From contig NZ_UHIY01000001.1 of NCBI RefSeq assembly GCF_900460525.1, positions 1,984,001 to 2,048,000 of the forward strand: a DNA stretch of 64,000 nucleotides. Direction: 5' to 3'. This stretch comes from Yersinia kristensenii. GTDB taxonomy: Bacteria; Pseudomonadota; Gammaproteobacteria; Enterobacterales; Enterobacteriaceae. The notes below the pieces were generated by a model. It made no database searches and was not told where the DNA came from. It saw only the letters and a program-made list of their open reading frames with translations. How positions within the stretch are numbered: the stretch's first letter is position 1; each line of letters starts with the position of its first letter. Of the stretch, positions 8,179 to 16,810 are shown in pieces. Position numbers and translations under genes: made by a program.

Positions 8179-9549
8179 ATGAATTTTACCAAAATTGCAC
8201 AAACTGGCTTACAGGCGGCTCAAGCCGGTCTCTCTGCGGCTGCAATGAACTTATCTAATGTGAATACGCCGGGTTATAGCCGCCAGCGAGCTGAACAAAG
8301 TGCGGTTAGCACCGGCGGAAATAATGCTTACAGCGCCGGTAATGGGGTTAATGTCGATGCTTTTAAACGTTTATCTGAACAGTATTTGGTGAGCGAAGGG
8401 TGGAAAGCGAGTAGTAATCATCAATATTTTAGCGCCTCTCAAAATGCTCTTAGCAAACTGGAGCATTCACTGGGTGATAAAGAAACTGGTTTAGCGGCGG
8501 GGATGCGAGCATTCTTTAATAGTCTGTCATTAGGATCAAATAACCCGTCTTCACCTGCTTATCGTGAACAAGTGGTGAATGAAGCTAAATCGCTGGCGCT
8601 GAATTTTAATTATTTTCATCAATCTGCTCAGGAGCAGAAACAGGTTATTGCTACTCAGCGAAGCGCGATAATTAGCCAAGTTAATGGGTTAACCCAGAGT
8701 ATTAACGAATATAACCAAAAAATTGTAAAGCTGGGTTCTGATGGGACCAATACTAACGTATTACAAGATCAGCGCGATCAACTCGTCAATAAATTAAGCG
8801 AAATGGTAGATGTTAACGTAACCAAAGGGACTGATGGTGGTTATAATATCTCGATGAAAAACGGCTTGCCCTTAATTAATGGGCAGACAGTAGCCACATT
8901 AGCGTTAAATACTGGCAGCGCACAGCCACAGATCGATATCCATTTTGCTGGTAATAGTACGAAAATAAATATGTCTTGCGGTGCTAGCCTCGGTTCTATT
9001 AATAATTATGAGCAAGGTTTGTTAAAAGAGACTGAAAGTATTGTACAAGGAATGGCGCAGTTATTAACCACTGAGGTTAATACCCAGTTAGCTGCTGGCT
9101 ATGATTTAGGGGGGGCGGCCGGTAGTGCATTATTTTCATTTGATGCTTCCAATCCGGCTGGAATGTTATCTGTTACTGATATTAAACCAAGCGAATTAGG
9201 TTTTTCGGATAATGCCACTAATGTGGGAAATGCGACTAACCTACATGCATTATTAGCATTGAAAGATAAATCAATCACTATTTCTGGTATCGGACAAACC
9301 AGTTTTTCAGATGCCAATACGGCATTGGTTGGAAAAGTTGCCTTTACCAGTAGTGATAATAAGCAGTCAATTACACAGACTAAAAATGTACTGAATAGCG
9401 TGATATTAAATCGCGATAGCTTAAGTGGTGTGGATAGCGATGAAGAAGGAAACAATATTTTAGAGTACAGCAAAGCGTATCGGGCCAATATGAAAGTAAT
9501 TTCTATCGGTGAGCAGCTTTTCTCTGACTTTTTGGCACTAATGCGCTGA
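8179..9549 (+). CDS. lfgK: Hook-filament junction protein LfgK (HAP1)
   Basis: FlgK family, 456 aa. The frame is open from a TTG at 8158, but the ATG at 8179 has an AGGGA ribosome site and gives the normal M-N-F start. The N-terminus carries the junction motif N-L-S-N-V-N-T-P-G-Y-S-R-Q-R. The C-terminus ends in the rod-like helix with S-K-A-Y-R-A-N-M-K-V-I. A run of seven G near 9109-9115 is in frame. It joins hook to filament with LfgL. Confidence 0.93.
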   Translation: MNFTKIAQTGLQAAQAGLSAAAMNLSNVNTPGYSRQRAEQSAVSTGGNNAYSAGNGVNVDAFKRLSEQYLVSEGWKASSNHQYFSASQNALSKLEHSLGDKETGLAAGMRAFFNSLSLGSNNPSSPAYREQVVNEAKSLALNFNYFHQSAQEQKQVIATQRSAIISQVNGLTQSINEYNQKIVKLGSDGTNTNVLQDQRDQLVNKLSEMVDVNVTKGTDGGYNISMKNGLPLINGQTVATLALNTGSAQPQIDIHFAGNSTKINMSCGASLGSINNYEQGLLKETESIVQGMAQLLTTEVNTQLAAGYDLGGAAGSALFSFDASNPAGMLSVTDIKPSELGFSDNATNVGNATNLHALLALKDKSITISGIGQTSFSDANTALVGKVAFTSSDNKQSITQTKNVLNSVILNRDSLSGVDSDEEGNNILEYSKAYRANMKVISIGEQLFSDFLALMR

Positions 9550-9582
9550 ATATAAAATATTTATTTAAAATAGGGGTAAATA

Positions 9583-10500
9583 ATGAGAGTCACTAACACC
9601 AGTTTGTCAAGAATAATGATGGACAATATGGCAAATCGTACGATTGAATATTCAAAATTAGATGAACAGCTCACCAGCGGTAAGCGAGTTAATAGAATAT
9701 CAGATGATCCTGTTGCCAGTATGCAATTGGTTCAATTAGAAAACTCAAAATCAGATGTCAGCCAATATAAAATTAATGTTGTCCGTTTGTCCGGGAATTA
9801 TTCTGTACAAGAAGCAAGTTTGAATTCTCTAGATAAACAATTGCTGGTGGTGCGTGATAAAATGTTGGCCGCCAAAAATAGTAATCATTCTGCAACAGAG
9901 TCTGCGACATTTGGCCGTGAAATAAACTTGTTACTAGATGGGATGATGTCTGATCTCAATACTAAAAACTCCGAAGGGAATTATTTATTTTCTGGGACTA
10001 AAAGTAATATTAAGCCTGTTGAGTATGACAGCACAACGCAAAAATATACTTTCAATGGTAACAGTGAGCGACGCGATGCGGTAGTGGGTAATGGTATAAC
10101 CTTACAAGAAAATACTGATCTGAGTAGCTCACTTTCAACGTCTGCGAATGATTTAGAGATATTGACTAATTTGAAAAAGTTGGCCAATAAAATGATTGAT
10201 TCGAGTATTACACCGGCTACTTATAACCAGGAAATTAGCACTAATCTGACGGCCATCGAAACTGCGGCTAAAAAGATTGGCGGTATGTTAACTGAGTTAG
10301 GCGCTAAACAAAATCGTCTTGAACACCTGTCTAATCTTCATGATGACGTGGAAATTGTGAATGGTAATTTGGAAAAGGATTTGGCGGGAATTGACATATT
10401 TCAGGTTAATGCTGCTATGCAAAGTAATTTTTTATCAACAAAAATTGCCCATAGTATGCAAGCAAAAATAAGTCAGCTATCCCTTTTTAACTATATTTAG
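9583..10500 (+). CDS. lfgL: Hook-filament junction protein LfgL (HAP3)
   Basis: FlgL family, 305 aa. The flagellin-like N-terminus has L-D-E-Q-L-T-S-G-K-R-V-N-R-I-S-D-D-P-V-A. The C-terminal helix (…N-A-A-M-Q-S-N-F-L-S-T-K-I-A-H) packs against LfgK. A GGGG-type ribosome site precedes the ATG. It is 33 nt after lfgK and 11 nt before lafW. Confidence 0.93.
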   Translation: MRVTNTSLSRIMMDNMANRTIEYSKLDEQLTSGKRVNRISDDPVASMQLVQLENSKSDVSQYKINVVRLSGNYSVQEASLNSLDKQLLVVRDKMLAAKNSNHSATESATFGREINLLLDGMMSDLNTKNSEGNYLFSGTKSNIKPVEYDSTTQKYTFNGNSERRDAVVGNGITLQENTDLSSSLSTSANDLEILTNLKKLANKMIDSSITPATYNQEISTNLTAIETAAKKIGGMLTELGAKQNRLEHLSNLHDDVEIVNGNLEKDLAGIDIFQVNAAMQSNFLSTKIAHSMQAKISQLSLFNYI

Positions 10501-10511
10501 GTTAGGAATTT

Positions 10512-11522
10512 ATGCAGGTAAGATCCTCCAGTGTTAGTCTCGGCGTTACCGCTGGGCTAGCGGTTAATAAACGCATTGGCGTTGAACAATCTCAGCAGAT
10601 AAAGCCGCTAAAGCCGCGGGTCACACCGGCTGCTTTTCCAGAGTCTGGCTACCTTTCGACAGAACCTTTGCGTTACAACGTGCAACTTAATAGCCAATTA
10701 ACCAGTTTACAGCAGGCGGATCACTATTTATTAGCGACTGAACGTCAATTGTCAGACCTTCAACAGGCTATCAGTCATAATCCTAAGGAAATTAAGCAAC
10801 AATCGCTGAAACTATTATCGTGGCTGGAACAAAGAGGAATTGTCTCAGGCGATACAGTTGATCGACAGCTCAATATATCCTTAGAGGAAAGCCCTAAAGT
10901 TAATTTTAGCTTTAAGGAGGCTAATAAGCTGTTGCTGGCGTCAGAAGATGAGACCTTGCTGTTTTCATTATCTGATGTTGCCAATAGTGTTGTGGCGGTC
11001 AAACTTATTGGGCAAAGTTCTGCCAAACAAAAAATGCTGCAACTTAATAAAGGGTTAGGGCGTTTGGGCATTCATGGAAAACTTGATAATGATGGTCAAC
11101 TGGCATTCCAGATTGATGAGAAACACTGGCAGCGATTAAGCCAGCATTTGATTGTGCGCGGCGAAGGTTCGCGTTATCCAGCAGACAAATTCCAATCTAT
11201 TGAATTACAGGCCGAAAGTATATTGGCGGATAAGCTCAAGGAGATCGTCGGTCAGCCATTTATGGCTAAAGAATATACTGAATATTTACAACAGACATTG
11301 ACACATATTACTGGCGAATTACGCCAACTGAATAAATTCAAGAATAATGCCCGTGAACGAGTGGCAGGAATGGCCGGTATTATCCAACCCAATAGCGCCG
11401 TATTTATTGCGGAGCGATTGGCGGACAAGCAATTATCTGATCGCCCGTCTTATGCCGCGCTATCACACAGTGGCCAAGGTAATCTTCATAGTGCCATTGT
11501 CAAAAACTTATTTGTAAAATAA
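10512..11522 (+). CDS. lafW: Lateral flagellar protein LafW (putative hook-associated)
   Basis: 336 aa, hydrophilic, with no signal peptide or membrane segment. I recognise no enzymatic motif. The position directly after lfgL is where Flag-2 loci carry lafW, a poorly characterised hook-associated protein. The middle (about residues 55-110) is Gln/Leu-rich and likely helical. The C-terminal third is also helical with many charged residues. Function is taken from gene order rather than sequence signature. Confidence 0.65.
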   Translation: MQVRSSSVSLGVTAGLAVNKRIGVEQSQQIKPLKPRVTPAAFPESGYLSTEPLRYNVQLNSQLTSLQQADHYLLATERQLSDLQQAISHNPKEIKQQSLKLLSWLEQRGIVSGDTVDRQLNISLEESPKVNFSFKEANKLLLASEDETLLFSLSDVANSVVAVKLIGQSSAKQKMLQLNKGLGRLGIHGKLDNDGQLAFQIDEKHWQRLSQHLIVRGEGSRYPADKFQSIELQAESILADKLKEIVGQPFMAKEYTEYLQQTLTHITGELRQLNKFKNNARERVAGMAGIIQPNSAVFIAERLADKQLSDRPSYAALSHSGQGNLHSAIVKNLFVK

Positions 11523-11541
11523 TCTTGTTATTTAACAAGAT
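11522..11541 (+). terminator. Perfect hairpin after lafW
   Basis: ATCTTGTT (11522-11529) and AACAAGAT (11534-11541) form a perfect 8-bp stem with a 4-nt loop, overlapping the end of lafW. There is no T run after it, so it is a weak terminator at best. Confidence 0.35.
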
Positions 11542-11548
11542 AAAGAGA

Positions 11549-11752
11549 TATAGCCTAAATAATTCGAGTTTCATGAAAGCGGTAAGTGAGAGACAAATCG
11601 GCCGGGAAACGATTTGAACTGCATTTATACTGCCGGTAGAGTGAGGAGCAGTTAATCCCGATGAGTCTATTTACTTTAAGGTCAACGATCAGTAAGTGAT
11701 CTGAGTAACGAACGTAGCCAACGTATATGCAGCTTTAAGTATGATGGATATA
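11549..11752. repeat. ERIC-type intergenic repeat
   Basis: About 204 bp. The left end (TATAGCCTAAATAATTCGAG) and right end (GCAGCTTTAAGTATGATGG, then ATATA) match the ERIC ends as I know them from enterobacteria. The internal AAGTGATCTGAGTAACGAAC then GTAGCCAACG corresponds to the ERIC2 region. It is longer than the usual 127 bp, with the extra sequence in the left half. It lies between convergent lafW and the small exported-protein gene and could form a long imperfect hairpin. Confidence 0.75.
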
Positions 11753-11759
11753 GGGGAAA

Positions 11760-12221
11760 TTAATCTTTCCCCTTTGTCATATTACTATCATCCAGAAATA
11801 TTCCACTCAATCCGTAAAGTAATGGCTGGCCAGCTACTGTCATCGGTGTCATAAATATATTGTTATGGGTCATATAGTCCATAAAACCATCAATCATGCG
11901 GCCCGATGTTGGGTTGTTATAGAATATTGGCGTATATTTGAAATTAACTTGTTGGTTCTTCGCCGCTTCTACAGTGAATTTCCCCTTAAAAATAAATCTA
12001 TTATCATTGGGGTTAGTTATTGTACTGATCACTGCGCCATGGGTTGATGTAATACGGACATCATAGATCTCTTTTTTATGGGATAACAGGTCATAGAACC
12101 CCATTTGCATCTCGCTATGAGGAGTCATAGAGATATCATCGCTGTGTGTGAGCGCCAATGCAGTAAATGACACACCACATATCAGCAAAATAGGGCTAAT
12201 TTTAGCAGGCAGGAATTTCAT
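11760..12221 (-). CDS. Small exported protein downstream of lafZ, possible LafZ partner
   Basis: 153 aa with an N-terminal signal or anchor (hydrophobic residues about 8-25). The rest is a soluble periplasmic-type domain without cysteines. No family is recognised with certainty. It overlaps the end of lafZ by 20 nt, so the two are translationally coupled. Small periplasmic or membrane partners commonly follow ToxR-like regulators (ToxR-ToxS, TcpP-TcpH, MarT-FidL). A comparable role here is an inference from gene arrangement only. Confidence 0.6.
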   Translation of the reverse strand: MKFLPAKISPILLICGVSFTALALTHSDDISMTPHSEMQMGFYDLLSHKKEIYDVRITSTHGAVISTITNPNDNRFIFKGKFTVEAAKNQQVNFKYTPIFYNNPTSGRMIDGFMDYMTHNNIFMTPMTVAGQPLLYGLSGIFLDDSNMTKGKD

Positions 12222-13258
12222 TTATTTTTCTCTCAGTTTCATCATAGATGACGTTATTCAACAAATTGTCGTCTTGCCGCCAATGGTAAATCGTCATATT
12301 AAGCTGTTTTTTATCACATTGCGTTTCAACTGAAATAGTGTAATCCAGCCGCCGCAGGGATATATGGTAATAAATAGTCAAATGTGCATTTTTAATTTTA
12401 AGGTCTTTATCGATTATATACAGCGTATCTTTTAGCCGGATATACAGATTGTCGGCATTTTGCTTATCAAAACGGCTGTCATCAATCTGAAACATCCTGA
12501 TATTGCTATAAGTTCCTTGCTCTTGTTCTGTTGCTTGATAAGTTGCGGCACTCTGCCCTTGAAAGGTTAAATAGAGTGCTATGCAGCAGCCAATAGTGAT
12601 AATCGCCAGTAAACCGAATAGCTTTTTAGTTTTTTTTGCTGTTCCGAGGGGCTGGGTAGAATTTGTTGTCAGTATTGCAATCGGAGGGGAAACCGGTGGT
12701 AACTCGGTGGCGACTTTTTCTGGTGATTCGCTATCCGTACTTAAGAGCTGATGATGAGATAAACCGGCACCCTCTGCTGATGAATTATTCATTTCTTGCG
12801 GCGTTTCACGATTTTCTGCCACAGTCTTAAGTAAGGTTTGATCGGCATTCTCGGAAAGATTGTGATTAACCATTAATGGGTCATCAGCGCTTTCAACATC
12901 ACTTAACGCGGGGGGGGGCTTCATCTTCTTCAATAATTTCACAGTAAGTCGCGTCTAATAAATAACCGATTTTAGGGATGGTTTGAATAATACGCTGCTG
13001 CTTTTTATCATCCCCCAAAGCAACACGCAAAGTGTGGACGGCATTCGGCAAACTATTATTACCAATAACCCGGCGTTTCCAGACTAAATTGGTCAGTTCA
13101 TCCCGCGAGAGAATTTGCCCGGAATGTTGCAGTAGCACACTTAGCAGCTTAACTTGATATTCGCCCAGGCGCTTTTGTTCACCGGTTTCCTGATGACTGA
13201 TAAAACCGGATGAGAGGTCAATAGACCATTTATTAACAATATATTGGCACTTTTTCAT
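12202..13258 (-). pseudogene. lafZ: ToxR/CadC-like membrane regulator LafZ, split by a +1 frameshift at a C9 run
   Basis: Reading from the ATG at 13258, the first 116 codons encode a winged-helix OmpR/ToxR DNA-binding domain (L-L-S-V-L-L-Q-H-S-G-Q-I-L-S-R-D-E-L and the W-K-R-R-V-I-G-N-N-S recognition region). The frame then passes through nine C (G on the plus strand, 12910-12918) and stops at 12899. The rest continues in the next frame to 12202: an acidic/Ser-rich linker, one membrane helix (about residues 213-232 of the restored protein) and a periplasmic domain. Eight C would give one 351-aa protein. As written, the DNA-binding part is freed from the membrane anchor. It lies between lafW and divergent lafA, where Flag-2 loci carry lafZ. 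Confidence 0.85.
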
Positions 13259-13773
13259 TTTAATGTTCGCAGGAATAATCTGAGGAAGCAGATGACCATT
13301 ATAAAGTTAAGGTTATTTAGTCATTAACGATAAATAGCATACCAAAATCTACCTAGAGTAAAAATTTTTATCCGTATAGTACTGATCTCAATTAAAATAT
13401 TTTTGTAGGATGCTGCCGTACTATCAAATTTATTATCTTACCCCCCCATTAAACTGGAGCGCATCATATAAAATTACGTGTTTATGAGCAAGACAAACAA
13501 AATGAGGCAGTATCGGAATTGTAGCGAATTGAATAATTTAAGGACCAATATTGAATAAATAGTCATAAAAAAAGGATATTAATTTAATTTTAAAATTAAT
13601 AGTGTCGTCTAATCTGCGCGTGTCAATATTAGCCTTTTACCTTGCCAATATAATTTCATTTCACTATTTTATCTTTTTTAATTTCATATTTAATTTTACA
13701 GGTGACGGTGACGCTTTTCTCAGATACCGGCAGGGAGCTAATAGGTAGCTCTCGCCAAATAGAGAAAATTATC
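13259..13773. other. AT-rich divergent control region lafZ/lafA
   Basis: 515 bp without a gene, very AT-rich. It holds a C7 run (13441-13447), a 16-bp perfect palindrome TTAATTTTAAAATTAA (13584-13599) and the candidate LafS promoter (13690-13717). It must contain promoters for both lafZ and flagellin. Confidence 0.6.
13690..13717 (+). promoter_or_regulatory. Candidate LafS promoter of flagellin lafA
   Basis: TTAATTTT (13690-13697), 12 nt, GACGCTTT (13710-13717). It shares spacing and -10 core (CGCTTT/CGCTAT) with the sites before lfgM and lfgK. It would give a leader of about 50 nt before the ATG at 13774. Confidence 0.5.
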
Positions 13774-14928
13774 ATGGGATTAAGCATCAACGACCAGTCA
13801 CAAGCTTTCATCGCTGCTAAAGCACTGAACAAATCACAGAGCATGTACAACAAGTCTACCAGCCAATTGTCTACTGGCCTGCGTATCCTGAGTGCAAAAG
13901 ATGATGCGGCTGGTTCACAAATTGCTGCTGGCCTGAATGCTGCGATCACTGGCCAGAATGTGGCACTGCGTAATAACTCACAAAGCTCCGCGATGCTGGA
14001 AGCGGCTAACGGCGCACTGGCCGGTTCCGACGGTATCCTGAACCGTATGAAAGAGTTGGCAACCCAGGCATCGAACGCCACCAATGGTGTTCAAGACCGT
14101 GCCGCGCTGAATGCAGAATTTGCGTCACTGGGCGAAGAATTGCAATCTACGCTGGAGAAATCCACTTTTGGTGACGGCAAGCTATTTGCAACTGGTGGTA
14201 AATTAGATGGTGAGCTGGTCTTCCAGACCGGTGCCAGCGCTGAAGATGTGATTAAAATTGACATTTCTACTCAAATTACGGATTTAAGAGATACCGTTTC
14301 ATCTGCGGGTACAGTCGGTAATACTACTGCTACTGCGGGCACGATTGAAAAGCTATTATTTGATGTGGAAGATACTGCAAATACTGCAAAAGCTGCTGTA
14401 ACCGCTGCGCAGGGTGCATTTGACGGAGCAAAGGCTACGTTTGACGCAGCACAAAAAACATTTAATGCTGTAGGCGTTGCTGGCCAAGTTGCTTATGATG
14501 CTGCTGTTGTCACTTGGAATACTGCCAATGGTACCTACCAAGGCCTTGTGTCTGACCAGGCTAAAGCCGACGCGGCAGTAGAACATTTGAAAACGAATGA
14601 TGGTCGCTACAAGTCTGGTGGTTTGGTCGGTTTGGATTTAAACACGGCTGACAGTGCAAAAGTAGCGATTACTAAATTGACCACCGCTATTAACGACTAC
14701 AGCTCAGTCACCGCATCACTGGCGGCAGGTATTAACCGTCTGGGTTATTCCAGCGACAACCTGACCAATATGCGTGATGGTAATATGGCCGCTAAAGATT
14801 CCATTATGAATGCGGATGCCGTTGCCGCTTCTACTGCACAAAACACCGCAATGTTGCTGATGAACAGCGGTATTAAAGCACTGTCCAAAAATACCCAAAT
14901 GGGTCAGATGGTTGCACAGTTGTTCTAA
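13774..14928 (+). CDS. lafA: Lateral flagellin LafA
   Basis: Flagellin, 384 aa. The frame opens at 13702, but the ATG at 13774 gives the conserved flagellin N-terminus (…I-N-D-Q-S-Q-A-F-I-A-A-K-A-L-N-K-S-Q) with L-S-T-G-L-R-I-L-S-A-K-D-D-A-A-G. The C-terminal D0/D1 half has the A-G-I-N-R-L-G-Y and L-M-N-S-G-I-K-A-L-S-K-N-T-Q pattern. Between them, about residues 175-290 form an Ala/Thr-rich segment with repeated A-x-x-x-F-D/N-A-style helical repeats in place of the usual globular D2/D3. It is followed by a strong terminator. Export and capping partners LafB and LafC are downstream. Confidence 0.94.
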   Translation: MGLSINDQSQAFIAAKALNKSQSMYNKSTSQLSTGLRILSAKDDAAGSQIAAGLNAAITGQNVALRNNSQSSAMLEAANGALAGSDGILNRMKELATQASNATNGVQDRAALNAEFASLGEELQSTLEKSTFGDGKLFATGGKLDGELVFQTGASAEDVIKIDISTQITDLRDTVSSAGTVGNTTATAGTIEKLLFDVEDTANTAKAAVTAAQGAFDGAKATFDAAQKTFNAVGVAGQVAYDAAVVTWNTANGTYQGLVSDQAKADAAVEHLKTNDGRYKSGGLVGLDLNTADSAKVAITKLTTAINDYSSVTASLAAGINRLGYSSDNLTNMRDGNMAAKDSIMNADAVAASTAQNTAMLLMNSGIKALSKNTQMGQMVAQLF

Positions 14929-14942
14929 TCATTTTTTGATTC

Positions 14943-14973
14943 AAAAATACCGCTGCTTATGGCGGTATTTTTT
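14943..14973 (+). terminator. Rho-independent terminator after lafA
   Basis: AAAAATACCGC (14943-14953) pairs with GCGGTATTTTT (14962-14972) and runs into a T tract. It isolates the highly expressed flagellin transcript from the lafB operon. Confidence 0.9.
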
Positions 14974-15062
14974 TGGCCGCAATTTGCTTCCTCTTGAGGA
15001 TAGTAAGGAAGAAATCCTTCCTTGATGAAAATAATATCCATACAAATCAATTAAATAAATGT

Positions 15063-15078
15063 TGGCACGACTATTGCT
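15063..15078 (+). promoter_or_regulatory. Sigma-54 (RpoN) promoter of the lafB operon
   Basis: TGGCACG-N4-TTGCT with GG and GC exactly 10 nt apart, a full match to the RpoN consensus. It points to lafB (start 15156), leaving a leader of about 65 nt. It would drive lafBCDEFSTU, including the sigma factor LafS and the motor genes. Confidence 0.87.
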
Positions 15079-15155
15079 AAACTGTAGATAGTTGAGGGTA
15101 TTAACCGCTCTATCCTGAAGTGGGTTGCATAAAACAAATTATCGGGGAAACGCAA

Positions 15156-16427
15156 ATGGGAATTGATGTAGATGCATTGAGCAAACAGGTTACCCAAGGT
15201 CTGTTCGCCAAAAGAAAAGAAAAGCAACATAAGCTGGAGCAGCAATTAAAAACGCAGCAAGCGGCATTGGATAAACAAAAGTCGGGCTTAAGTACTTTTC
15301 GTGATGCATTAAAGGATTTAAGTAAAGTCGAAGAAGGTTTACTGAAAAATAAAACCAGCACCAGCATAAAAGAAGTCGCCACGATTAGCGCCAATGAAAA
15401 AGCGCTTAAAGGCACTTATTCATTTTTTGTTGAGAAATTAGCTAGTGCTCATCAACTGGCCTATACCGGCTTGACGGATGCCAGTGTTAAAGCTGAACAG
15501 AGCCCATTGGGGTTAACTGTCAATGGTCAATCTTTTAGTGTCGAGCTGAAAGGTGTTGAGACCTTGGCAGATATGGCCCACGCCATTAATCACGCGAATG
15601 ACAACCCCGGTGTCACTGCTTCAGTGGTGCGCAGTAATGGTCAGCAGATATTATTACTGACCAGTGATAAAAGCGGTGCCGCGAATAAAATAGAATTTGA
15701 CGGCTCTCGCCCGGCTATTTTTAGCACCGCAAACCAACAAGAACTTTCCCTCGCTGAAGATTCCGTGGTGTATATCGGCGACCCATCGAAAGGTCTGAAA
15801 ATAGAAAGTAGCAGTAACACCTTGGATAAAGTCATTGATGGTGTGACCCTTGAGCTGGTTAAAGTGCAAAAGGTGGGTGACCCCCTGCTGGAAGTGAAAA
15901 TTGAAGTCGAACCGGCGCAAACAGAAACGCAAATCAAGAAATTTATCGATGCTTTTAATGGCGCTAAATCTGCGGTCAGTTCAAATAATAATAGCGATTC
16001 ATTATCCACCGCGTTAAAGCAAAATTTAAATAGCCTGGTCGGCAAACTCTATGGCGGCAAAACCCTTGGCATGATTGGGGTGTCATTTGACCGTAATGGT
16101 GATTTGAAGTTAGACAGCAAAAAATTAACAGAAGTACTGAAGACCTCACCAACACTAATAACTGACTTGATGAGCGGCCCCGATGGACTAATTAATAAGC
16201 TGGATAAAGCGTTAGACCCTTATTTAAATGCCAGTGACGGTTCGTTAAAAGTGCGTTCAGAGATGTTGGCAATGCGCAAAACATCACTGGAAAGAACCAA
16301 GGAAGGGTTAGAAAACAGTTATGCGCGAGCATTAAAAACCAATCTACTCAAATTTAATCGCTTGAATGAAATGATGGATAAGATGCAAAGCACCATGGAT
16401 ATGTTTGATCAGCAGGCGAGATTTTAA
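15156..16427 (+). CDS. lafB: Filament cap protein LafB (FliD/HAP2)
   Basis: FliD family, 423 aa. The open frame begins at a GTG at 15120, but the ATG at 15156 has a GGGG ribosome site and gives M-G-I-D-V-D-A-L. Long N-terminal coiled coil (about residues 20-60, K/Q/E-rich), a central beta domain, and a C-terminal coiled coil (R-K-T-S-L-E-R-T-K-E-G-L-E-N). It caps the growing LafA filament. The TAATG overlap couples it to lafC. Confidence 0.92.
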   Translation: MGIDVDALSKQVTQGLFAKRKEKQHKLEQQLKTQQAALDKQKSGLSTFRDALKDLSKVEEGLLKNKTSTSIKEVATISANEKALKGTYSFFVEKLASAHQLAYTGLTDASVKAEQSPLGLTVNGQSFSVELKGVETLADMAHAINHANDNPGVTASVVRSNGQQILLLTSDKSGAANKIEFDGSRPAIFSTANQQELSLAEDSVVYIGDPSKGLKIESSSNTLDKVIDGVTLELVKVQKVGDPLLEVKIEVEPAQTETQIKKFIDAFNGAKSAVSSNNNSDSLSTALKQNLNSLVGKLYGGKTLGMIGVSFDRNGDLKLDSKKLTEVLKTSPTLITDLMSGPDGLINKLDKALDPYLNASDGSLKVRSEMLAMRKTSLERTKEGLENSYARALKTNLLKFNRLNEMMDKMQSTMDMFDQQARF

Positions 16428-16810
16428 TGTTATTGGATCAGAACTTTCATGATTATCAGTCAGCGGATATTGGTATCCAAACGGCAGCAGCCACATCACA
16501 GCAATTAGTATTAATTATGTTCAATGGCTTAATGGACGAGTTAGTTCGGGCCAGAGGACATATTGCAGCTAAACGTTATGAGCATAAGGCCAAAAGCATT
16601 AATAAATGTATTGATGTATTAAATGCACTGACCGGTTCATTGGATTTTACTCATGGCGGGGAACTCGCCAAGAGTACGGCCAGCTTATATAGCCACTGCG
16701 TTTATCGGTTATATGACGCCAGTATAAAAATGTCCTTGGAATATATTGATGAAGTGGAAAAGATATTAGTCACTCTGCGTTCAGGCTGGGAAGCAAACAA
16801 GGAGAGCTAA
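16427..16810 (+). CDS. lafC: Flagellin chaperone LafC (FliS family)
   Basis: 127 aa, FliS size. Helical protein with the FliS-type opening Y-Q-S-A-D-I-G-I-Q-T-A and L-V-L-I-M-F-N-G-L-M-D-E-L. It binds the flagellin C-terminus to prevent premature polymerisation. The start overlaps the lafB stop and the stop overlaps the lafD start. Confidence 0.9.
   Translation: MLLDQNFHDYQSADIGIQTAAATSQQLVLIMFNGLMDELVRARGHIAAKRYEHKAKSINKCIDVLNALTGSLDFTHGGELAKSTASLYSHCVYRLYDASIKMSLEYIDEVEKILVTLRSGWEANKES

Noticed and set aside
13441..13447. C7 run as a phase-variation tract
   Set aside because: It lies far from promoter elements in non-coding DNA; seven bases is short and no function is evident.
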